A stretch of DNA of 64,000 bases from Xylogone sp. PMI_703 (lineage: Eukaryota > Ascomycota > Leotiomycetes). Positions 46,501 to 56,163 of the stretch are shown piece by piece (the first letter of the stretch is position 1; the number at the start of each line of letters is the position of its first letter). A program made the position numbers and the translations under genes. The stretch lies in contig JAJTUQ010000006.1 in assembly GCA_021399445.1 (NCBI GenBank), forward strand, positions 1,240,001 through 1,304,000, read 5' to 3'. The notes beneath the pieces are model-generated. The model was not told where the DNA came from, ran no database searches, and saw only the letters and a list, made by a program, of their open reading frames with translations.

Positions 46501-46643
46501 CAACTAGGGTTCAGAAGCTTGATGTTAAGCAGAAGATGATCAATATCATTGAGAAGGCGATAGAAGACCAGCGTTTGATGTCGAAAGTGGCTCCGTATGA
46601 GAGCTGCGATCACGCATTACATGCACAATATACGGTTACTTAA
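43599..46643 (+). CDS. Pentatricopeptide-repeat protein, probably mitochondrial
   Basis: Intronless frame of 1014 aa. The N-terminus (VPSKGALRVLRNLALGTSCTVAVGAAILTEDRRRRI) combines a basic amphipathic stretch and a short hydrophobic segment, as in mitochondrial targeting or membrane-anchoring presequences. The region from about residue 350 onward is an array of degenerate 35-residue helical pairs typical of PPR proteins: YGLYHLTDKIYHRIMVGRMEEF, SNIMVDAYAKAGDTDSLSKW, FNIILNNC and VVTHTVNILVKTHRYEEALEFW. PPR proteins bind organellar RNA and control its processing or translation. Which transcript it targets cannot be read. The residue run after the start is disordered and Pro/Ser-rich. Confidence 0.82.
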   Translation: MSATLPVPSKGALRVLRNLALGTSCTVAVGAAILTEDRRRRICALREVHDNATKLKSSRSYHSDGAAVVELFEENALKGFGLIHTKSQAPAKSPPPLPLSAYDVPNSNRSSEFPEHRKHAPRSLNAKHCPDGYSQAFRDQEEVKDSEKTRKLDLPSRPVDSRDVRIPRGVSDRSGLLTEWERCRQHGALLPQEIPVGLETEIDDRQGRLTLDIVTLLDSAASLRGFGKHHALDAAATRFTETFLDGLDIRQIGAPLLSAAIRLSQDCVSKDRFQAALKILETFTSHPVDENVYYELSPGPIIQYLIKNPIMKTKANDPTIATQMRQDLQRAIRLFLVNFTNKPLSMPPQMVTLGQALCEASCNYGLYHLTDKIYHRIMVGRMEEFNGAFKYLVIAAHEQGDHISTFKYFQKYSSNPLLDEREFSDIFKRAASSVLNLGDINKVEKFLNLSQATTSSRAWKMPTTTLLQLLGHHWRSGHDLERTRGLFDSLETSVHWSERPEALYAAIIQFCVEAGSEAKASEYHDKLMRLFPDSLPNVRISGHFALAKAMRDDWNGVQSDFEKISGYSTDPTDSKTCSEIFVPILKLFATKHQIKDTEQFLQYFVDHFNIKLNLYMSNIMVDAYAKAGDTDSLSKWIQYAVSNGCPFDSVSFNIILNNCHNRWKFTFDDLNQLFKYVRQNLSGYAEGLINSDTVLMMRRIAVTEHAGNAPALASITAHLGLQPEGTHAFDCRRLQQKMTEAFAANEPEKVLVLYKEAFIHQDVRTDPELLATAVQASLWIHGSDVSPAMGLLEQAKQYGCKDMKAGIVSIFMHELSRVGAKDLVESTSTFVFREIKDRGIPIPIHVVTHTVNILVKTHRYEEALEFWNSICSSLVDPSSVNLPTLTVLLSAHIGLRHSRGVEWVLDAVVTKDITPDKQFILNLKNARRGIAKKIKVAMMHGENPGYDILTFRSTLEKSLQQALAIRAATRVQKLDVKQKMINIIEKAIEDQRLMSKVAPYESCDHALHAQYTVT

Positions 46644-47224
46644 TGCTGTGCATATTGTATGATAATCTGAATCCAGAGCAAGATCGCTCTTTGTATTATG
46701 TCATTGAGCTATTACACTCGGGCTTAATGAATATACAAACCTAGTTGGCTTCATATGTGACTTACTATCCATTGATTTTACCGCATGCCCAGATTTAGAT
46801 TACAAGGTATACTAACGAGGTCTCACTCAATAATAACCATTCACAACCAACAGGAAATCAGAACTGATAATATGCAATGAGCCTGAAACACTACGTATTG
46901 ATAGCGCTCCGAGCTATTGCCATTAATTCTAGCACTTCCAACTGAACGGCCCAGTCTGACGTCCCCTATATATATCACCACTATGCATACAAAAGTAGAC
47001 TAACACGCCAAATTACTATTGTAAAAAAGCGAAAAGCAAGCCTTTTCATCCATGCCTTTCACCGGGTATCATCGAACGCCCCCCATGCCGAACCAAACCG
47101 CGGATCAGATCGACCCAGCCATCCTCGAAGGCGGGTAAAGAAGTTGAAAGGAAAAGTTTACGTGCTTGCACACTTCTATCGAGTCTCCTCATTCTGACGG
47201 CTGGTGGGGCGCGTCTCGACGTGC
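46644..47224. other. Convergent intergenic region
   Basis: About 580 bp between the PPR stop and the eIF1 stop; 3' UTRs, nothing else recognised. Confidence 0.55.
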
Positions 47225-47951
47225 TTAGAAACCATGGACCTAAATTAAGAATGTCAGGATCCGCTGCGGGACGTATAGAGCGGTAAAGGGATCATACCTT
47301 GATGGTCTTAGCATCAAGCTCCAAGCCCTCCTTCTTGTCGGTGAGGAACTCTTGAACATCCTTGCGCTGATCTCCCTGAAGTTGGATCACCTCACCCATC
47401 TCGGTGTCAACAACGATGGTGCCATTGCAAGCTATATTGAATGTCAGCATACACCGGGTGAATGGGGCAGATAAGCTTCCGTACCGAATTTCTTCTTGAT
47501 GACCTTAAGAATCTTCTTTTGATCGAATTTCTTAGGAAGACCTTGAACAGTGGTCAACGTTTTACGCCCATTGCGCTCTGTTCCGCGCGTTAGTAACCAT
47601 CTCTCACCGACCCGAAAGGGGTACCGCGCATATCTGAAAAACGAGATCCTGAGGCGGTGAACTGCGTTGCACTTACGTTGAATACGGATATGGATGTAGT
47701 TCTGTGACTGCTTTGTCTCTCCTGTATCTTCATCGGCTTCGGCGAAGGGGTCTGAAATAAACCAAGTAATTAGCAGCTGGAACAAGCACGACGCGTACGA
47801 TAAGGCTTGATATAGCTCGAAAGTTCGATATATCCGACTAACTTCAGCTTGGAGTAATCGAAGAGCCATATGCATGCCATCGTAATGTCGGTGTATGGGG
47901 ATATCGAGATCGTGGAAACGTACCGAAGGTCTTGAGATTTTCGATTGACAT
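47225..47951 (-). CDS. sui1: Translation initiation factor eIF1 (SUI1)
   Basis: eIF1 binds the 40S subunit near the P site and enforces AUG selection. Five exons on the minus strand: 47951-47924, 47751-47677, 47577-47485, 47431-47298 and 47239-47225, giving 114 aa. Every junction is in phase and rebuilds the family sequence: MSIENLKTF, DPFAEADED, YIHIRIQQRNGRKTLTTVQG, KKFDQKKILKVIKKKF, ACNGTIV and the ending IKVHGF. The last exon encodes only the final four residues. It has a relatively long 5' region with no gene in the next kilobase. Confidence 0.95.
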
Positions 47952-48949
47952 AAACTCGAGTGTTCCCGGTAACTTTGGGCTAGTTTTGTGTGGAGTTGTG
48001 ATGGGAGATAAATGCGAGACGGTGGTCTGCTTGGATAGTCGAGAGTATCGAGGTGAGTGGAGTTGGACCTTTGATATGAAGGATGATAAGTTGTATCTAA
48101 CGTGGTTGAGGGGTAATCGAAGGTCAGCACGAGGCGAGGCTTTATAAAGCGCAGCCACCGCCCCCCGGGCCAAGCGAGAAAGGTTATTGGCCTCAGGCCA
48201 TCACGGGACTCGAAAGCACGCGAGGCACAGTCCATTGCGCCTCTGATAGGCTGTCGTCTGCGCTTCATTGCCACTCTGGATCTTGGAGTATCGTGACAGC
48301 GGGCATTAATGGTCTTTGACTGATATCAAAGACAACTCATCTAGTACGGACTAAGCTCTGTTTGCTATACAATCTGGGCAGGATACTACCCTATACGGGA
48401 TCACTCTCTCAAACAGTCATCTCTGAAGGTGTCAGTGGGATGGATCTGTGTGGCGGCGTTCCGGAACCCTTCCCTGCATTTCAGCTGGGACTGAGACATG
48501 ACTCAGATGGGCACTTCCACGTAGGCATTTCTTGGTGTGCCTGACTTATCTTTGGGCTGGATGACAACACCAACCCTAACTCCTAATGGGATAATTAAGC
48601 CTCACATAGACAATCACAAGGGCACACCTCCAAGATAAGTGAGAACAAACTCCAAGATATAAGATAAGCTAGGGCAGGTTTGTATGAGCCATGTCTATCA
48701 AACTGGTTTTGTGTCCTTGGCTGTCCGTTATAACGAATCCTACCTAAGCTACTTCGACGCAGTAGAATTGGCCATCTCTCAACTGATGCCCGCCATCATA
48801 CAGAGTGATATCGCTAATATGTTCGAATACCCTACTCCTACACATTTAATGCAGAGCCCTTGCAGTCACCATATCGACAAACTTGACGACTTCATGTATT
48901 ATGAAAACAGGACCCTCTTCTCTGAGATTAGTCAATACAATATTCTCCT
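47952..48949. promoter_or_regulatory. Intergenic region with the eIF1 promoter
   Basis: About 1 kb. The part next to the eIF1 start is promoter and leader. A plus-strand frame at 48684-49055 partly mirrors the next gene and is not supported as coding. Confidence 0.5.
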
Positions 48950-49531
48950 TTATGCGACTGGAACGGCGGATGGGGTGGCGGTATTTTTGGCTGCGATGGG
49001 AGCTCCTGGCGGCGGAAGAAACATTGGCAAGTATGTCTATCGAGGATTATATTAGAAAGGGCTATTATGGTGCCCCAAATCGATAACTCACCACTACAAG
49101 AGCCAAAACTAGCGCCAAAAGTTAGTATGTAATCCAAATGTAAAAAGACAAAAATCATTGTAACATACAAGCCATGCCAACGGAAAAGATTGCAGGTTGG
49201 CTTGTTGATGATCGCGACTCGTCGCTCTCGCTCAACCAATTTTGAATAGCCATTATAACAGACGCCCTACAGCCACTGTTGTGAGAAATCCGTCTTTACA
49301 ATTCCTAGCAGTCAGACCAACCAGCCAATCATTCGATTCCGCATGAACATAGCAGCCATTGGCATGCTACTTGACAATGTACCGCTGAAGTCGCCAGCTC
49401 CATCCTTTGGAGGTGGAGCTTGGTACGGAATTACTGCGGAAAACTGTTAGCAAAAGGAGATTGATAAGTCTTACGGAGTTGTTGTAGTACTTACTGAGGT
49501 CTGACCTCCGCATATCCTTCTTGGTCGACAT
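48950..49531 (-). CDS. Asterix/UPF0139-type small ER membrane protein
   Basis: Resembles Asterix (WDR83OS), a subunit of the PAT chaperone complex that helps multi-pass membrane proteins insert in the ER. Five exons: 49531-49495, 49433-49322, 49266-49169, 49108-49092 and 49036-48950, giving 116 aa. The fourth exon is only 17 nt. All phases agree and yield MSTKKDMRRSDLIIPYQ, SSSMPMAAMFMRNRMIGWASV, AIQNWL, FSVGMAFLALVVTYLPMFLPPPG. The SMPMAAMF-MIGW and VTYLPMFLPP blocks are the features that suggest this family in fungi. The two hydrophobic segments (MIGWASVIMAIQNW and FSVGMAFLALVVTYLPMFL) are presumed membrane spans. Assignment is from memory of the family and should be aligned. Confidence 0.72.
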
Positions 49532-49961
49532 GGCGCAAGAACTCTCCTGTGGTGTAGCAAGGGACGATAACACGGAAGTTTGAGATGTTGAGGCGCCACA
49601 TTCCATCGGCTAAGGGCCCCAGACGGGGGTTGACCCGCCAAGACTGGACGAGGTGGGACGATCCAGGCTAGACCATTCTGAGCTTACTTGCGGAACCTCT
49701 CCGATTTTTGGATAACTACGGTGATCATGGATGGATGAAAAGAATCAGAGCTGGAAGTTTTAATAAGAGTGTTTAATCATTTTCAAAGATGTTCAATCCT
49801 TTGAGATGTATAGAAAGAACTTTAGCATAAATCTCGATTCAGATCAGTTTATGGCTAGGTGGCAACACGATAACATAGTTTCAGAGACATGTGATTCTAT
49901 CAAGAGAGAGCTGTCCCGACTCGAGGCTATATACTATCTAGGTCTGTAGTAGTATCCATCA
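49532..49961. other. Intergenic region
   Basis: About 430 bp between the Asterix-like start and the EOS1 stop; promoter of the former, no other feature seen. Confidence 0.5.
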
Positions 49962-51007
49962 TTATAACTCCCTTTTAACGCCTACTATGCCAATCCTTCT
50001 TACTCCAACCTTGAAATACTCCCAACAGGCTTTAGCAAATATGAACAGTGGCACTCGTGGCTCATTCTCACGAGTTAAGTGTAGTTGAAACAACAAGCTG
50101 ACCATCGTAATAAAGCTTGTTATGGAAAAAACAGAAATAGAGAGGGACGTTTCTTTGAGAATAGTTAAACGAGGCTGAGTTACGTGGTAAAGGAATGTCA
50201 AAGTCTGTCCATTACTTAGTCATTGAGCTTATAGCTTTAGAGTATGTAAATTGCCTTACGCTCGCTATGCTTATCCATGCAGGGAGAAGCTGTCGTGGGT
50301 CTTCCGATCCACCAGAGAGATAGAGGACCCAAGATGTGATATAGGCCATGATTGAGTTTATCGTGAGAAGGCGAACGAGTGTTGCTAGAAAAGTGAGACA
50401 TGGCCAATCAAACCCAGACTTGTGTGAAATCTTACCTTGAGGTGTATAGTTCATTAACCTGCCAATCAATTTAGCAACTATGCTTTAAACCAAAACTCTA
50501 GAGAGAAGAGTACTTACCATCGTGACATGAGGCAGTCTGTAAAAAAGAATGAAAGGTATGCCGATGCTAAACACTTTATGTCAAGTCAGTAACATGTTTA
50601 ATTATATCATGATCCAGGATCCTAAACCAGCAAAATTCAAACACACATACCCAAAGCACAGCCAAGAAGACCTCTGTAACTCGAAACCTCCTCTCAACGC
50701 TCCAAGGCGCATCTACGGCACCATAGTACTCATCGTCCATTAACAGCTCCCCCATGAATGTGAGAGCACATCGTAAGCCCCACCATATCGCCGGAACCGT
50801 GCTGAGCGCCCGACAAAACAGCAGAGGGAAATGCCAGCGCTTGTCTACACCAAGGAGAACAGCTACCCGTGGATGAAAGACGGATTTCCTGCGATCTGAC
50901 TCCTGAACTAGAGTTTCCAGAATCGGCTCTGCGTCGTCATAGGAAGGAGGCGGGCTAGAAGGAGTGTTGGGCGTCGTGGCAGCGCGTCTCAAAGTAGATT
51001 GCGACAA
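49962..51007 (-). CDS. eos1: N-glycosylation protein EOS1 homologue
   Basis: ER membrane protein needed for normal N-glycosylation and oxidative-stress tolerance in yeast. Five exons: 51007-50651, 50573-50518, 50458-50436 (23 nt), 50384-50260 and 50204-49962, giving 267 aa. The first acceptor is AAAG at 50574; the nearby TTTAG would break frame, while AAAG gives the family-like WCLASAYLSFFFTDCLMSRW. Further blocks: CRALSTVPAIWWGLRCALTF, NYTPQATLVRLLTINSIMAYITSW, and SGGSEDPRQLLPAWISIA. About four hydrophobic segments follow a disordered Pro/Ser-rich N-terminus. It is divergent from the MBA1/mL45-like gene. Confidence 0.82.
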
Positions 51008-51573
51008 GGTGGAGTGGTGGGAAGCCAGAGGTAAGGTAGTTACGGCATGTGCTGCCGCACTGCACTTCAGGGGTTAAATACGGACAACCTGAGTCTATAT
51101 GCGCTTGCAGATTGAGAAGGAGTTGGTGAATTGGGAAACGTGTCGTCGAGGATTATATATGGTGGGTAGGATGTACTCTACAGCCCTGCCACGTGAGGTG
51201 GGGGAGCACTCAGATACCTAGATAGGTATTCCCGCCCCTGGACAATATGCAACGGGAAGAGGCTTTCCCCAGATTTTAGTCTCTTTAGGAGTAGACCCTG
51301 AGCAGAAGATTTGTCTAATGTTGTTGCTGGTAGACAATGGACTGTAAAACTTTCTCTTTTTCCTTGTTGAATATTGCCAAGTAATCCCAGAGTACGAGGC
51401 ACGCAATAAAACACAAAGACATAGCTCGGCACCTTCAGGCCCACCCAAGCAACATCATCCATTTCATCATGCTTGCTCTGGCCTGTCCCGATTCGGAAGC
51501 TCCAGTCCCCACCACGTGACTCGACCCGGAGCTTGGAGGAAAGTTTTGCCGAATTCCTCCAAAATGTTCAGAC
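51008..51573. promoter_or_regulatory. Divergent promoter region of eos1 and the MBA1-like gene
   Basis: About 565 bp. Minus-strand frames here (up to 94 codons) have no recognisable content. Confidence 0.5.
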
Positions 51574-52546
51574 ATGAGAATATCGTTCCAGCGGGGACCA
51601 GTATTCATTGCAATCGCCTCAATGGCGCAACCTCTGCGTCGGCCTATCTTAGCGGTGGTAGGGCTCTCTCCAACCACCAGATACTTCGGAAAGCGATGTT
51701 TTTCTCAGGCTGCTCCAAGATGGATGCCGCTCCCGAAGCAGGTGTCATATACACCAGCGTCACCAAAAGACCCATCATTTAGAGTGGGTTTGAAGAATCA
51801 GATGGAGATTCCGTCTGATTTAGGTTTGTTGGAAGGTAAATATGAGAGCATTGGCATAATGAATCCTGGGGCTTACCTATTTTCTTTTGGGCGTAGGTAC
51901 ATTCATTCCACCCACCGGTTCTAAGATGCCTTCCCTTTTCTCTTCCCCACGAGACAATCTCAAGCTTCAATGGACCAATATAATGTCCCGTATCCGCGAT
52001 CGTTTCTCTCTTCTTATCCTCAAACTATCGTCACCGCGTGACAAAGCTACAGGCCGATTTGCTCGACTTGTGAAATTGCAGAGGAGTCAGCTTGCACCTA
52101 CGGGAATGGCATTGCATCGATCAATGTATGAAGCCTTCGCAGATGGTGACACTGCTACATTAAGGAGACTTTGTACGGATGGTATTTATGATAGTTTTTC
52201 AGCACGGATAAAATCCAGACCGCGAGGCGAGAAATGGCTGTGGGAAATTGTCCAATACAACCGAAGTCCGAAGTTGATTTCGGATCGTGGGGCTAGGTTC
52301 CCCATGGATGGTGCGGCTGTTCGACAAGCTGTGGTTAGGATATCGAGTAAGCAGAAGTTGACACGATTCAAGCATGATGGACAGGTAGTACCGGGTACTG
52401 GCAAGGAGAAGGATACTGTGGAATATGTCGTCCTGCAGAAGATCTACCGTGGCTGGAAAGGTGGAGAATGGAAGGTGTGGGGGACTACAGAGGAGACTAC
52501 CTTGGAGGATGTGCTGGAATTAGAAAGAAGGCAAAAAGAGGCATAG
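51574..52546 (+). CDS. mba1: MBA1/mL45-like mitochondrial protein (Tim44-like domain)
   Basis: Probable inner-membrane ribosome receptor or ribosome-associated protein of the MBA1/mL45 type, helping insertion of mitochondrially made proteins. Exons 51574-51835 and 51897-52546 give 303 aa; the intron is 61 nt (GTAAAT ... CGTAG). The N-terminus (MRISFQRGPVFIAIASMAQPLRRPIL, RYFGKRCFSQAA) is Arg-rich and lacks acids, fitting a mitochondrial presequence. The Tim44/mL45-like fold is suggested by MALHRSMYEAFADGDTATLRRLC, GIYDSFSARI, and the later VRISSKQKLTRF and VEYVVLQKIYRGWKGGEWKVWGTTEE strands. The presequence and domain order are as in the family, but distinction between MBA1 and mL45 is not possible here. 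Confidence 0.75.
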
Positions 52547-52831
52547 TGTGCCATGAATGTATGATATGTGCATGCAAGGGAGTATGTGGATTGGCGGCGC
52601 AAACCACGGAATTATAGACAGGGCATTCCCAAAAAGGTAAGGTTGTATATTATGTGTATGTATATATCATCTGATATGAAAGCTAAGGAGACTCCTCCAT
52701 CCACATAAATAACGAAAATTCTCCCTAGTCCTTTTGGGCACCTCTTCATAAACCCTAGCTTCTCACAATATCTCGAGACTAACCGTCCATCGTGATTCAC
52801 TTATATTTTTTATCCTTGCAGATTCAACTGC

Positions 52832-55280
52832 TCAGAAGAACTTGCCTTTGTGGTCAACCGTCACAAGACGAGCTTCTGGATCGTTGTGGATCTCATCACT
52901 TGTTGCATACTCCCCGGCTCCTTCGATTCTACGATCGAGGTATGCTGGACGGTCTAACGCATCAAACCGATGTCCTTTGACTTTAGCCTCAATGTATCGG
53001 TACGTAAGTCTTACAGCCAGAGCACCAAAGCCCCAGAGCAGACCTCCAACAGGAGCAGAGACAAAGGCACCGAATGCACTCCAATCGTTGCCATAAAGAC
53101 CTTGCTCCAACAGTATCAGCTGGGCTCCCTCCAGGGCGTCCCCGTAATAAATGGTACCAAAGATAAACACCGTGAGAATACCACCTAATCCTCCAACAAC
53201 AACTTCAAAACCGCGCCACCAATAGAAGCGGTCACTCAGTCCGAGAATAAGAACAGGGATGGTAGACGCAGACACAAGATCTGAAATGAGGTAGATTTGA
53301 AGAACACTGGGTGCTTTCAGTGCAAGAACAACAACCGGGAATATGATAAGCACTACAGCACCACGAATCCACCAGATGTTGAGTTTGTTACGGAAGAGGT
53401 CGTTCGAAGCAGTCGATACCATAGCGGACTGGAAACTATCGAAGGCAGAGGTACTTAGTGAGACAACCATCACGAGCACAATGCCGACTGTCCAAGCAGG
53501 TAATTGATCTAAGAGATAGAAAAACGAGACGCTGCCATCTTGATCAGGGTTGTTAGGGTCAAAGGCTCCTGACCAGGTAGCGATCAGACCAGTTGAGCCC
53601 ACCAAGGTTAAGATGATAAGAGTGGCGACAGCAGCAATTGACACGCCTATCCATAAGTCCTTGTCTGTTTTGGATGCGAAGGTTCGGATCCAGAAGTTAG
53701 AGAGGAAGAAGTCATTGGTCAGCACTGCAACAGGCAAAATATAGAGGAGCTGCCAGCCCAGGAGACTTGACTTAGTAAGTCCCGATGAGTCTATCAAACT
53801 CTTGTCGATGTGGGTCTCCACACCAACAGTGATGGTGGCGATGATAACTCGTGGCCGATTAGCATATTAAGCACTAGAATTTGACGGGAAATGACCTACT
53901 CAAAGCAAGAACCATAGCACCTTGGACAATGTCCGTGATAAAGGAGATCTTGAATCCACCTAAGGCTTTGCCGGTGTTAGCGCTCCATACTTAGTATAGT
54001 TTTTTTCCGGAGAATGAACATACATGTGTAAACAGTCGTGACTACACACTCTACAATGACCATAGGAAGTCCATTCATGCCAGTCAGAGCGTTCATAATC
54101 TGTTGCAGAGCAGAAAGTTCAGCCACCATGTACAGGAACATAGTGACAAGAGTCAAGAAGCTCAAGAATAAGGCCGTGATGAGGCCATACCGCTGTCTGG
54201 TCCACTCAGTCAAGACGAATCCTTCAGGGCATTTCTCACGAATGATCGGCCCAAGGTAGGCGAAGATCAAGAGCGGAGCAGCTGAGGTGATGGCATATAT
54301 CACTACACCCTGAACACCTGTGATGGTAGCTAATTCGGGATAAGAGAACAGAATACCCGACCCGAGAGCTGTAAAAGAGTAAATGGCTACAGTTAGCAAG
54401 AAGATCCTTTGAAAAGGGGAACGGGGTCATCAAAGCGGCAGACACTTTCCCACGCAAGCATTAACTTGATCGAGTATTTACGGTACAATCTCAGCTTCGC
54501 CGCCACAGAATCAGAGATCTCTCTAAGCAGAAGCTCAAAAGTTGGATCTCTGATAGCTGCTTTGGCTAGGCGCCCGTAGTGAAGCCGCACCAAACACTCC
54601 CCATAGCTTCGCTCGCCCACAGTAACTTAGCCTTGCAAGCTAGTACCATGAGGCTCGAAGTTATGGAGGAGGTCATCAGCGAGAGTATACTATATACGAA
54701 CCTCTTCACATCTACTCATTCTCTCTTGAGGACTTAATCCTTCCGTTGCTTGTGTGATAATCTGTCTTGGTCCTGTCGCCGCTTTTGATTCAACAGCAAC
54801 TAATGGCTAACTAACCCGACGCGATGAAGTTGAGCGCAAGTGGAATTGCTAAAATGCATTAGTATGTTTCAATCCAAGGGGAATCACAACCCATCGCGTC
54901 TGTCAGCCTGTCCTAGTTCTGATCTCATACTAGTTTTGATGGCAGACAATCACTTCAGAAATTGGATTGCGATATTATATATTTGCTAACCGGTCTGAGT
55001 CCTATTGCTAGCCAAGAAATCGCTCTAGATATTAGATGTTAGCTGTAGGTCTAGAGCTAACTCTGAAGTATGGTCCTACCTTGGATTGATGTCTCAATCG
55101 CCACGCAATGCCGCAGCCAAACACACTGCACGATTAGATTAGCACACAAGCTCGATACCTCCCATAAGTAACATTAAAAGTGTAAAACCAGCCGAGAGTT
55201 TCTGGGAGAGAGACGAACAGGAATGCGCCATAGGTGAGATAGATAATGGCATTGGATGCCTGAGTTGATGGTTGGCCCAT
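52832..55280 (-). CDS. Sodium/solute symporter (SSS family), urea-transporter-like
   Basis: Multi-pass plasma-membrane transporter of the SSS family, often labelled urea-transporter-like in fungi; the true substrate is unknown. Seven exons: 55280-55219, 55125-55080, 55024-54991, 54848-54816, 54368-54024, 53965-53900 and 53847-52832. All phases match and rebuild MGQPSTQASNAIIYLTYGAFLVFG, LRHQSKSDFLASNRTQTAIPLALNF, IASALGSGILFSYPELAT, GFVLTEWTRQRYG, SLGGFKISFITDIVQGAMVL and TNDFFLSNFWIRTFASKTDKDLW. The product is 533 aa, shorter than yeast Dur3. Four tiny 5' exons (33-62 nt) and one 447-nt intron (54815-54369) are unusual for this window. The C-terminus is a short hydrophilic tail. Confidence 0.85.
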
Positions 55281-56163
55281 GGTAAGACCGAGAAAGTTGC
55301 GAGAGCTACTGCTGGTACGGGAGTGGTCGCTTTAGTGAGATACACCAAGATAACTACACCTCGAAAGCAAACCACCAGAAGCAAATCGGTAGGAAAGAAT
55401 AATAATTTATGAAGCTGCGATCAGGCCGAGGATGGACGAAGAATTTTGCGATCACGATGCCCACTCCCCTCGCCACTTTCCGCACCTTGAGCGTCGTTGC
55501 TAACCCCCACTTAGTGAAGGTCCAACTGAATGCAGCTAAGGATGAGCTCAGGATGACCCAAACCGGATTGATCCCCGTGCTCTGCCAGCTTCTCTGCAGA
55601 GACCCCATCCAGCTTGCTAGACGTACCCCATCGCACCCTTGCAATCGTTCTGTGTCCCTGAAGATCCTGTAGATGCATGCACCTGCATCTGCTTGTGGTA
55701 CACACGCGCATGTTTAAGCAGTAAGGTTACGTCGGGTGAAAAGTGATATTTAGTTGTGATGCTATTTCGCGCTTTCCCAAGTCCCAATCCCTGAGGACGC
55801 TCCAGAGCTCTCCCTCGTAGTTCGGGCTTTACCAGTCATGGCTAGCTTCTTTCTGCAGTGACTTCGGCCCGTTTGCCAATGTTCGGCGTGATCCAGTTGA
55901 TGGAATAACACATAGGGGTTAGAATTGAAATAGAATAGAACAATCAGGGCGAGAATAGCTCGGGTCAAAGCATAAAAATACAGAATAAAACTAGAATAAA
56001 AATGAGAACATCCGGAAATCAAAGCGCATTATATAGAAACCTACTCCACTTCTCTCTATCAACATGCGCCTTGAACACCAGTACAGTTCACTAGAGCCTT
56101 CCCAAAAAATTATCATCCCTTCTCTTTCCCATTGCAAACGTGAAAGTACATTAAGACATAGGA
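55281..56163. other. Intergenic region
   Basis: About 880 bp between the symporter start and the SET gene stop. It holds the symporter promoter; reading frames near 55354-55711 overlap in several frames and look like chance. Confidence 0.5.

Noticed and set aside
45776..46613. Minus-strand frames of 67-120 codons
   Set aside because: Antisense shadows of the PPR gene.
48684..49055. 123-codon plus-strand frame
   Set aside because: Its last third is antisense to the Asterix-like exons and the rest has no recognisable content.
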